Positions 50,976 through 62,477 of a DNA stretch of 64,000 nucleotides are shown piece by piece. Every line of letters begins with the position of its first letter. The first letter of the stretch is position 1. The position numbers and the translations under genes are program-made. The notes beneath the pieces are model-generated. The model saw only the letters and a list, made by a program, of their open reading frames with translations. It ran no database searches and had not been told where the DNA came from. The stretch is from Hormiphora californensis. Lineage: Eukaryota; Ctenophora; Tentaculata; Cydippida; Pleurobrachiidae. The DNA lies in NCBI GenBank assembly GCA_020137815.1, contig CM035355.1, positions 1,119,963 through 1,183,962 on the forward strand. The letters are read 5' to 3'.

Positions 50976-53171
50976 ACAGTGGGGACCTGTTAAAATCTAC
51001 TGAGGTGAACTACTGCTGCACAAGCTGTCCCCATTTGTCGAAACCTGCCCCCCCCCCCCCATTTTAACGAATCCTGGTCCCCCTTTCCCTATTCACAATG
51101 TGTATTCACTAAGTGGTCCTGTACAGCTTGGAAAATCTGCGAGGTTCCCCATTGGCCCCCTCAATTCCTCACGCGAGGTACTTGGCAGGAGTAGCTATTC
51201 GTTCCTAGATTTAGTGCTTTGCAGTTCTTAGAAATCAACACCCTCCCATGGCTTCTTCTCCCGAGATATTTTCCCACTCGAATCCTAAAATGTTCCTTCT
51301 GATTGACGGTTGAGACAGGCACGAGTCAATACCGGGCTTGTGTCCTGGGAAATATTCCCTCTGAGCTATTTTTAGGTCACATTCAAAAGTTAGGACACAT
51401 AGAATCGCATCTCGGATCACGGTCCTAGCATATCTCTGCAGCAGTTGGTTTTGAAAACTGGGAATTCAGAAGTTGCACTGCAGTTTCAGCCGATCTGCAC
51501 GCCAGGCTGTTCTATTTTTACTAACTTAGAGAGAGAGGGAACGAGCGGGTGATCAGAGAGGGAGAGAGAGAGAGAGACATTGAAGGTAACATGATCTATG
51601 CTAAGGGTGGTAAAATGAACTTATGGAACTCGTGACTATAGAGCTCTCAATGAATTGCCCATCATTCTGCTGTTCTTACTACTGGGTCTTCTATTTTCAG
51701 TTTTTTAGTTCTACTTTTAGTTCTATTTTTAGTTCCATCTATAAGGAACGCAAACCAAATAAAGCATACCTCGGTGGTGCGAAAAATATCCCTCAAATGA
51801 TTTTATGTTTATCATATCATCATAATGACATAGTCAGGTCACTTGGCAGCGCACCACTTTTCTCACGAGGGTGCCCGTCACAAGACAACTACAAAACCGG
51901 AGGGTGAGTATCCTGGTGTTGTGATGATAAAAAGATTTGGCATAACGAGATATCACACAGTGTTTGGCAAACCATCTTGTTACTATTTGATATCGGGATA
52001 TTGAGGAACTCCAGGGAGAGAGGATACCAAAGATCATGATTGAAAAGTATCTGATTGCGGGCCTCTTCTTACTTTTTCTAGTTTTCCACTTGCGAGTTTG
52101 GGAGGTTGTCCTAGCTAGTGGGTGGATGTGGTTGTTATATGGGTTTGTCCTTTGTGGAATTCCCAGAAATTCCCTGGCACCCCTTACTCACAAAAAACAC
52201 CCCTATAAAAAAATTACCAAGTTAGCGGATTAACCCTTAAATTACCCGCCTCCAAATACGTTAAACGTCGCAACCCCGGTTTAAACCTATGGACCACCCT
52301 CACCTCCATAATAGTCCATAAGGTCACGTGAAAAAATTGTTTTGGAAAAGCCCATAAGGTCACATTTAAAAATTTTGACCTTATTCATTGATAAAATGAC
52401 TCGCTCTAAGGTCCTATTCCAGTCTCTAGCCGGGTCCATGAAGACTTAGTAAGGTACTAAATGATAGCTTCCCTGCGAGAATATTCTAGATTCCCGTTCT
52501 TCCCCACCATGATATAACCATTCTGGGAAATAACATATATAGCTACTCCCTTTTTCCCCCCCAAACCCCCCTTTGGGTTTTATCCCTGTCCCCCCACCCT
52601 GAATCGCTATCACGTATTTTTGTTGGTTTTTAAAACCATCGCTTACAAACCCCCCTTAAATTTAGCTGACCCGGTCCAAAAAAACCGCTCAAAACCTAGC
52701 TAATTTAATCCCTCTCCGCCCAATAATATTACCTTTATCCCCTATCCCGCCTATTTTATTCTCCTTTAATCCAACCTCCCACTCCATGGCTCTGCTATTA
52801 CTTTTGTCCCCCTTTCATCCTCTCTCTCTCTCCTTCAAGTCCCGAATAAGGTCCCCAATTTTCCCCATTGGCATGAATTGTACTCAGGGTTATTGTGGTT
52901 TGTATACCGGATCTCCTGTTCAGTTATCCCCCTAATCGGGTTTTATTCTGGTGCCCCCCACCAAATTTGTTTTCCCCGTTTCAGTTTCCCCCTTTTCTTC
53001 CCCTCTAATCTTTTTCTGGTGTTCACTACTTTATTTGGCGTAAGGCTTTTATATACTTTTTTTTACTTTTTTTTTTTTTTTTTCTCCTGCAGCTTCTAAT
53101 ATAATAACTTGTTCAACTGACATCAAGTTACCTGCTGCATTTACCCAGCCCTCTCTGATCCCTCCTAGTTT
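50976..53171. other. Non-coding, with a low-quality patch
   Basis: No gene or RNA is recognised. About 52,200-53,060 is rich in short base runs (CCCCC, TTTT, GGG) like the first 27 kb, suggesting local consensus error. Open frames here are below 95 codons and featureless. Confidence 0.5.
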
Positions 53172-53736
53172 TTAGAATTTTACAATCCTGGGCTGGCCCA
53201 TCATTATATTTTCATAATAACAGATGTCATCTTTGTATTTGTTTTCTTTGTCGGAGATGTTTCCGAAATTTATCTTGTTGCCCTCATTCTCATTGGTGCA
53301 TTTGTTGCCACGTGACACGTCACGCGGTGCACACGCGTGAGAATCTGGGCACTGTGGTTTTGTACCATGAGTTGTCGATGGAAGTCATTTTGTTCTCGGT
53401 CTCTAACCAGATACAACTGCGATTAAAGTGGATGTCATGCAGTTCTTTCACCATCCGCCTGTTTCTCTTGTAGTTGTATTCCTCTTTCTCCGTAACCCAC
53501 TACTGCAGTACTGCTTCATTGCTCTCATGATCACTTATCATCCTACTGGTGATAGCTGCGGTAAATATCAAAGCTGTTGAATAGTACTTGTCCTTCTCGA
53601 TCTTTGTTTTATTGGTGATAATTACCTTCTCTAGGGCGGGATCTCTATTGATACTGGATCTATCTACACTATGTGCTGATGGTATAGATTGTAGAGAGAA
53701 TTGGAGGTCAGAACTCAGAGAAGAGATACCGCTGAA
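53172..53736 (-). pseudogene. Frame-disrupted coding-like block, family unknown
   Basis: After an acceptor-like AATGTCTTTCAATAG the minus strand is open for 79 codons to a TAG (53,502-53,500). It continues in the same frame for about 59 codons, then appears to shift frame near 53,345-53,390 and stays open to TAA at 53,174-53,172. The translation is rich in Lys, Glu, Asn and charged helices (KVIITNKTKIEKDKYY, KEEYNYKRNRRMVKELHD), and a Cys-containing tail (CPDSHACAPRDVSRGNKC) follows the shift. It may be the last exon of a decayed gene or a real exon with sequence errors. No known domain is recognised and no upstream exon is assigned. Confidence 0.3.
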
Positions 53737-54363
53737 CTATTGAAAGACATTTAGCAGACAGAGAGAGAGAGGCGGGTAGAGAGATGAGCAGGGGATAGTT
53801 CACTGTTATACAGCAGGTCATAAAGAGACCTAAATTGTTTTATCTCACTATGACATCTAATTTGATTCAGATCGATATGACGTCATTTCTAAGTCTGATG
53901 TGTCACCTGTAGTACAGCCTAGCCGAAATCTCTCTTTCATCATCATTATGATGTGCTTGTTATTGCTTTATTTTCATTCTCCCCTTTGTCAAGTGTTACC
54001 GTCATGTCTGGAATCAATGACTGCTACTAAACTGGACGTGCCGGGCCGTGACACAGCTGCTATTATAGTATGCATGTTGCAGCCGTTACTGCAAACAGTA
54101 TGATTCCCTGCTGAATCATCTCCAGACTCAGTCCATACAGAGATGACTTACTTTTTATATCAACCATGCAAACACGAGTCTTAAATTGTCTATGACATCA
54201 GAATTTGATGATCTTATATATCATTAATGATTTACTCTTGTTATGTTTAATGTTTTGCCCTTAATTAATCACGAGAATCCAGGGTTTTAACGCCTCTTTC
54301 CCAAACAAATCAGATTTATGAATCCCATGTTCTGCCACTCTCTGACATAATTGATAATACTCT

Positions 54364-54436
54364 GTCAGAGCATTGGCCTGACCCATTCTCGCTTCTCTCA
54401 AATAAGCGAGAACTGTGGTCAGAGCATTGGCCTGAC
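54364..54436. repeat. Duplicated hairpin motif around a central stem
   Basis: GTCAGAGCATTGGCCTGAC occurs at 54,364-54,382 and 54,418-54,436. Between them TTCTCGCTT (54,386-54,394) pairs with AAGCGAGAA (54,404-54,412). Confidence 0.8.
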
Positions 54437-54903
54437 AGATAATACTTCTCCACAGTTGTTAGGGCACACAATCTAGGCGCCTGCTAATTTCTATTGATAT
54501 CAATTATAGGAGACTCTTTTTGTGGCTCCATGGGAGAAAAGCACGACGCGTCGCTGTATTTAGGACAATCCCGGGTTATAGCACCTCTTTAGGACCACCG
54601 GGGACCAATCGGGTCCAGGGCTAGACACGGTATTTAGGGAGAGAGAGAGGGAGGAGAGAGAGGAGAGAGAGAGAGAGCACTTCCAAGGGGCTAAAGTGCT
54701 CGTCTTGTGTATGAATTGCCCTCTTGTTCTACTACTAATTACGATCCGCTTGGTTTCTCCCATTTACTCCGTTTACCCTCTCCCAAAATAGTGCACTTTG
54801 TTTCTCGTGCTCTTGGTTTAGGGGTGACGTCTTGGAGAGCCGAGTGAGGTGTGATTTTGTGAACTTCACCCGGAACCTAACAGAGACCGATTGCGAGAGA
54901 GGG

Positions 54904-54906
<3 letters not shown>

Positions 54907-54962
<56 letters not shown>
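54907..54962. repeat. (GA)n microsatellite
   Basis: About 55 bp of GA. Confidence 0.95.
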
Positions 54963-54967
<5 letters not shown>

Positions 54968-56406
54968 ATGAAGGTTTTGGATGAGTTCCAGCCGTCACCC
55001 ATCAGCCAGATCTCTTTCTCTACTTTATAGGCTCTAATAGGTGAAATTGCAGGATGTAAACTTGCTCTTCTTGCAGGCTATTTTCTCTCTCTTTCTTTCT
55101 CTCACTCGCCTGTGCTAATGCGCCCTCCAGCTCCGCACGATATAGGACCCAATTTCCGGGTGACCTATTTCAATCAGTTTCCATTAAAAACAGGGCAAAT
55201 TCCTATTGTCCTGCACCTGGAATGGCGGCTCCCCTCTCTCTCTTTCTCTCTATCTCCCTCTCTCTCTCTCCCCCTCTCTCTCTTCACTCCGTTGTCCATC
55301 AATTGATAGTGCCGGAATTTGCTATTTTGGATCAATTGCGTGATAGCTACTTGGCAATAAAATCAGCCGCATTGATCAGCCTGGTGCAGCTGGTCACTTC
55401 TAGAGGATGTCAGTTGCAGGACGTGTTAGCTACCAATCACAGATCTTCAGTTTGAGTTAGGAAACAACCAATCATATCTCCAGTTAGGAAACAACCAATC
55501 ATATCTCCAGTTTGGAATCTACCAGTTGTCCGTTTGCAATTGGTTAGATCATCACGATATCACTTTCTTCCGCTCACTCCTTAGGATAGTCAGTGACACT
55601 GACTATGATAGTCAACCCTCTCTCTCCGCACCCCCACGATGCCAAATGTAGGGTTAGAACATATAACAACTATCGTCCCTATTATACAATCACCAGTTTT
55701 GGATTATGGGCTGTTCCCTGACCAGAAGATCATGGCTCTCAAATACTTCACATTAACACAGATCAGGGCTAAATCTGGGTTCTCTACTAGGGCTTCCAGC
55801 TCATATCTGAGTGCATACGTGATTTTGTCAGCACACACCACTACTCTCTCCCTTTCTCAATGTCTCCCTTACTCTCTTGCTCTCAGCTCACTCGCTGGCT
55901 CTTCTATTGTCTTGGCGACATCCCAGATACCCAACTGGGAGGGGAGAGAGAATCAGTAGCAACATGGTGCAACCCTATGACAGAGTATCATGATCATGAT
56001 ACTATCAAAGAGAAACATTTCAGTATAATGGGTAATATGCTACTTTCAGATGAAGCATCTTGGCGCCATTCAGACGATATGTTATCGGACCGTCTAGCGT
56101 GCCAAGAATGTCTCACTTCTACAATCTTATATCAGACAGTGTGAGACAATCTTGGACAACCTCTTATCAGACAGTCTGTTATTTGTAGCGTACTGCGTCT
56201 ATTGTTTTTAACATCCTCTTTCCTGTTTTTAGGCTTCACTCGCCCACTATAATTCTATTTTTATCTCTCTGTGCTTTCACCAGGTTTAAAACAATTGCAG
56301 CTTACGTAGTACTTCCAGTGGTAGTTCAGTAGCCTAGATATTGTGAAGCCCTTTCCTTAAACAATTGCCCGACATTTTGGCGAGGTTCCATTTGAAACCC
56401 CCACAA

Positions 56407-56407
<1 letters not shown>

Positions 56408-56466
<59 letters not shown>

Positions 56467-56512
56467 AGTCCCTCTCTCTCTATCTCTCTCTCACCCTCCC
56501 TCTCTATCTCCT
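56408..56512. repeat. (TC)n microsatellite
   Basis: About 50 bp of pure TC followed by imperfect TC to 56,512. Confidence 0.95.
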
Positions 56513-56585
56513 TGCCTCGTTTGCAAGCTTTGACTCGTGTCCTATCAACGAATCTTGGCGACGATATAGTAAGAGATAGTGTGAG

Positions 56586-56616
<31 letters not shown>

Positions 56617-57690
56617 GAGAGAGTTGTGTCCTATTCTTGGGCGGCAGACACAAGGTTTCGGAAGTGTTTAAACACATACAGGCTCCAGTATATTAGGTCA
56701 AGCTAAGAGAGATGTTATAATAGGTGTTACAGGCCTTTGCTTTACTGCGACTTTTTAAGCCACCGACTTAACTTTGTGACATAATTTCGAAGCAGAATAC
56801 ACTTTCCAATGACACACATTATAACTAACAGTAGCTAACAGTAGCTAACAGTAGCTAACAGTCACAACTACTTTAGTATCATTGACACGCCCCGGCCATA
56901 AGGCTCTTTACCCCTCTGATATTCATCATATCCAGATTGATTTCGTCACCGAAAAACTCCAGTTGATCTGTGTTTCAAGGTTACGTTTAGTTTCTACGAA
57001 ATGGGCGCTTCCTGCGTCACTTAGTTCTGCTGGCTGCGTCACTGTGTAACAATAAGGTGGGCGGGGGCTGGGGGAGGGGGAGTTGTGTAATATATAAACA
57101 CTCTGCCAACCCTCTCTGGCATGATTGTATGCGTTGCAGTCCGTATCACCCCGATATACCTCCCTCATATTCTGACATGTCGTTTTGTATAGCTACAAGA
57201 CGCCTCCCTATCTCGAGACTTTGTTTCATTTTCCTCGTTATCTCGTTCGCATTCTGCCATAGTGTTATCTCCTTGCCGGTATTTTGACATAGATCTCTCC
57301 CTGTTAGTTTAGAGAGAAATAGAGGTCCATTGAACGTGATGTTGCTGGTGAAAACAGGTGGGAAACCCTTCAATTGTGCGGGCACGCGATGGAGACGGGA
57401 GATAGAGAGAGAGAACTAGAGATGGAAAGAGAGAGGGGGATGGAGACATCTGTACAATTGTAATTGGTCACAAAGTTATACTGCACTGATAAAATATCAT
57501 CCCATTGTGCACTTTTACCGCTTCAACCCTCCAAACACTGAACTATTTTTCAGGGAGCCCATTTAGATTGTAATATTTTTTAAATAAGTATTAAATGTAC
57601 TTTGCAATGCATGGACATGGTGCCCTGATCTCTAATTCTCTCGCACTTTCCAGCACCATTTCATTGAGGGTCACATTTCACAAGGGGTAC

Positions 57691-57735
57691 TAGCTCAGAG
57701 TACAGTGTACCCCGGGTACACTGTACTCTGAGCTA
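57691..57735. repeat. 45-bp near-perfect palindrome
   Basis: Two 22-bp arms (TAGCTCAGAGTACAGTGTAC plus CC, and its exact complement) surround a single C at 57,713. Confidence 0.9.
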
Positions 57736-58597
57736 TAACCCAGGGTATAATGGTGGTATAATCCAGCAGCATGTATCCATCAGATACGATGTTAAAAAGT
57801 TTGCTAATTAATTTGATGTTTTTTATTTGGATTACTCTTGGCAAATTACCAGGTATCACATGTCCTACCAATGACCGTTGACTGCTACATGTCCGTTCTT
57901 CTATTCTTGGGGTCATGATATTCTTGAACTGGAGTGTATGATCACAAAGCATGATAAAGAATGTGAGCAGTGATCAGAGAGAGGGAGATTGATTAATCTG
58001 TGTCTGGCAGGAATTCTGAATTCCACCATTCCAATCACAAATGACCGTTAAAAACCGTTATCAGCGATAGCGCTACTTGAAAGCAATAGAGATAACAAGT
58101 TTAAACATGCGACTCTCTACTCGTGTGATCCATATCATATCCATTAATTTGTTGTTGTCGTCGCTCTCTCTCAAAACATGTCTTTTTGTTTTGGTGTCAC
58201 GTATCATTATCGTATACACGTGTCTTTCCATTTAAAGTAGGCTTCTTAAAAGGAAATTCTAGTCAGAAATCAAGGCTTCCTTTTTTCACTATAGCATCCT
58301 AAACTCCTCCCTTAGCTCACGTCTAATATATTCTCTCTCCCTTCAGTGACTATATACATGTATTAGACGAGCCAGTAATAATATATTCTTGTCAACAGTA
58401 CTAATATTCCTTACATATTCAGTCTCTCTTTGTAATCTCTCTCTCCTGGTCTCGCCTTTAACTTTCTCCATCATCGTCCAATTGTTTTCTTCCAATCTCG
58501 TCTCCTAACAAGCGAATGGGACCTTTCACCTACTTAGTCCAACGACAAGCTCTTTCGTCTCTCCATTGATATTATTTTATTTTCACTAATCTATCAC

Positions 58598-58721
<124 letters not shown>

Positions 58722-59630
58722 CTATTTTATTGCTCTATCTTTCTCTGTCACCCACGTAAATGGTTTCTCAGCCAGTCATTGTTGTCCTCAAATTTGAACC
58801 TCTTTATCCCCACATATTATCCTTATGATGATCCTTTTCTCCACCATTATCATTGTGATTACAATAACTGCTAAACCGTGGCAACCTAAAAGATGAATAT
58901 TTGTCAAACAACACCACCCAGCATTGTGTCAATGAAACGTGTCAATAAAACTGTCATTGAACAAGTGTCTATTTGGGCCTTTCCCCCCCTTCAAAAGATC
59001 TTTTAGGGAACTGGGCTTTTAAACCCCTTCCATGCAAATGTTCAATAAGATCAGCCAACTGCGTTTTGAAATTCCACTTGGGGGGGCCTTAAACCGGCCT
59101 CATTAACTTGTGTGGTTTTATTTGTTAACCCTGTAGTTATGCTACATTGGAAATCTTTTCCTCAACTTTTATTGGTTGTGTTGTCTTGGTGAGAAACGAA
59201 TTAGTTTTGTAAAATTAGATTATTTAGGGTTTCAGACTGAGGCTATATCCTGGAGAGCTTTGCTGGGGAGAGCGAGGGAGAGGGATGTAGTGAAGAAGAG
59301 AGAGAGAGAGGAGAGGAGAGAGAGGAGGGATCGGGGTAGATAGAGGGGGGCAGAGAGCGGGGCGAAGAGGAAGTAGAGGGAGAGATTTAGAGGGGAGGAG
59401 AGAAAGTGAGGGGGAAGAAACCGATGGAGGGAGAGAAAGCTTTTTCATTTCCCCCCCTCTCTAATTATCTCCCCCCCGAATATGTTGACCCTAGCTCACA
59501 TAATGGTAAATCTCCAGCTTTTCAGTTCCTATGGCAACAAAAATATACTTGAAGAGAAATTATATGCACATTGGCAATAGTCCAACTTCCAAGTTTGTCA
59601 CTTGATACCCTTTTGTTGTGGTGCTCTCGT

Positions 59631-59636
<6 letters not shown>

Positions 59637-59705
<69 letters not shown>

Positions 59706-59720
59706 AGAGTGTGTGAGAGA
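59637..59720. repeat. (GA)n microsatellite
   Basis: About 75 bp of GA with GAGG interruptions, ending in GTGTGTGA. Confidence 0.95.
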
Positions 59721-60011
59721 GAAATATATTAGATCCTGGCTAGTGGTGACTGGTCATGTGCTATTGATTTGTGATTTATGAACTAATTAATACTTCCTGT
59801 TTTTCGACAGTCCCTTTCACATGGTCGATAAATTTGATTTTATTTCCGTTAGATATTCTATTTCTCAGTAACATAATACCCGTCCCTAACATCTTTCTGT
59901 ATCCATGACCTCTCTGTCGAGGTTTAGGACACGTACCATTAATTGTTACTTATTGTCAACTCAAGTCTAACCGATATTCCTATTTAGCTATAACTATATA
60001 CGCACTACACC

Positions 60012-62441
60012 ATGGCTAAGAGAAAGAAAAACACCGGCCCACCTACAACTGACCAGGATCATAACTTCTCTACTTTGAGGTGGGTGTGCCATTGTAGTAT
60101 CGGGATTCGGGACAATGGTTGGGTCCTCTAGGGCTGTAATTGGGTAATCTTTGGGCCGGTTCCAGATCATAGGATATTTTAACTAAATATCTCTCAGTCA
60201 CAAGACCTCATTTTGTTTTCAAATTGACCATGTCCTGTGACGTCATTGACATAATAAACCAAGACAGAGGAGAGAACATAAACAGTTGATAACACTGATC
60301 ACATTACACCCCATAAAGCTGCAGCTCATATTTCATTCAAATGCCTCCGTGATAAGAAGATATACAGCTCATAATTCTCTTCAGGATTGACGAGCATGCT
60401 ACAGATCACTATAGTCATCAGATGGAGCAGTACAGACTACCGCCACGAGCAGCAGTTGACACCAGCCGTGCCAGCAGCAGCCGTTATGATTCAGGTATAT
60501 TATTAGCTGCACCATATTATTAGCGAGCCCTGGTATATTTTGGGAGTGGAGGTGATCACTGATTAGGATCCCATTCAATCTCTGACGCTGCAGTCATTTC
60601 TCAGAATTCGTAAAACCGATCCACGTCCTGTCTGACATTCATTTCTCTGTTTATTTGATTGTAATGTACAGAGTTCCATCGCTGCAGCTAATGTTTGTCA
60701 CCCATCTTGAAAGTTCCAAAATCCGCAAATATTGAAACATCTACAGGGTGTTCATTTTGGATATAATATTTCATAATTGTAATATTCTGTAGGCCCAAAT
60801 TATTGGATTAGTTCAAGTATGACGTTTCATAAGCTTATCTTGTCAACTTTTTCTGGTTGAAAAAACACGTCTTGTAAAGATCCAAAATGAACACCCTGTA
60901 CTTCGAGTCAACCACTGGCCCAACATCACTGTGTCCACATCCTCACGAGATAACTTTAGTTTGAGTGTGTTTTATGGTTTTGTTACGCAGGTTTATGTTC
61001 AGGCATCGATTCAGTGACGGCAGAGTACGTGGAGAACGCGGCCCTATCTGACGTCATACTGGAGGACTTGGAGGACCCCTTTACAGAGGTAGGAGGATTT
61101 TACAGGGATCCCGATTCCTTCCATTTACATGATCTCTCCCCAATATAACAATGCCACACTCTCTAGTCTCTGTCGCACTCTCTAGTCTCTGTCGCACTCT
61201 CTAGTCTCTGTCACACTCTCTGTCTCACTTTCTAGTCTCTGTCACACTCTCTGTCTCACTTTCTAGTCTCTGTCACACTCTCTGTCACACACTCTGTCAC
61301 ACTCTCTATCAAACTCTCTGTCACACTCTCTATCACACTCTCTGTCACACTCTCTATCACACTCTCTAGTCTCTGTCACACTCTCTGTCACACTCTCTAG
61401 TCTCTGTCACACTCTCTGTCACACTCTCTGTCACACTCTCTAGTCTCTGTCACACTCTCTGTCACACTCTCTGTCACACACTCTGTCACACTCTCTATCA
61501 AACTCTCTGTCACACTCTCTATCACACTCTCTGTCACACTCTCTGTCACACACTCTGTCACATTGTTCTGAGAATCATGACGAACATGTCCGATGTATCG
61601 GTTCTTATGGTTTCCCACTCACACTCTGCCATTACATCACCAACACAAATAAAACTAATTTTTTATCTTTTCATTCTTAGAGCCTATGAACCTACGATCC
61701 CTTATCACTGGTCACTAGGGTGGCAGCTTGTTAATTCATTACTTTATCAGGATGAAGATGAACTCTACGAGGAATTGATACCCGTCGTTACATCAACCCC
61801 AGCCATCCACCTATCTGCTGGGCATGGCTTCAGACGGAGAAATGGTAGGTTTCAGTGGTAGGTTTCAGTGGTAGTTGTAATCCTATCCGCATGGCTAGAA
61901 GTAAACAGGAGTGATCAGCACGTCTTTTAAAAACAAGTTAGATCACCCACTGCATTGACGTAGAGAGACCAAACTTCCCGTGTGAATGTCAAAACAAATT
62001 CGTTACAATATGGTGTGTGGGATTTGCGGGAAGTTTTACTTCCAAACCCAATCATCATTAAATCATAATTAGAACGTTATACAATTACAATTCACTCCGT
62101 TAAGTTAAATTACTATTCAGTGGGACTAACAAATCTTCATCTCTAGGATCATTGACACCCAACTCAAGAAGAAGACTGAGAACATTGTCGGAGGGAAGCC
62201 ACGAGGACTTCCAATATGAACTCAATTACGGTAAATGAACTATTCGTGTTGTTTATCAGAAAGCTTCCGTCTTTACATGGTCGATCAATAATCATTTAGG
62301 AGTCGATATTTTTGCCTGAGTTGAAGGCCCCAAGGTGTGTGACCTGCTCTAAATTTTACCATCCAATCTGCCAAGAAGGTGCTTCCAAATCTGGTGGGAT
62401 TTCCACTCAATCTGTCGGGTGGTTATTCACTTGGGCAGGGA

Positions 62442-62477
<36 letters not shown>

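Noticed and set aside
56926-57952. Possible minus-strand exons (for example after CCACCTGTTTTCACCAG at about 57,350)
   Set aside because: Three frames are open over the same stretch and none joins another exon in phase, so coding cannot be decided.
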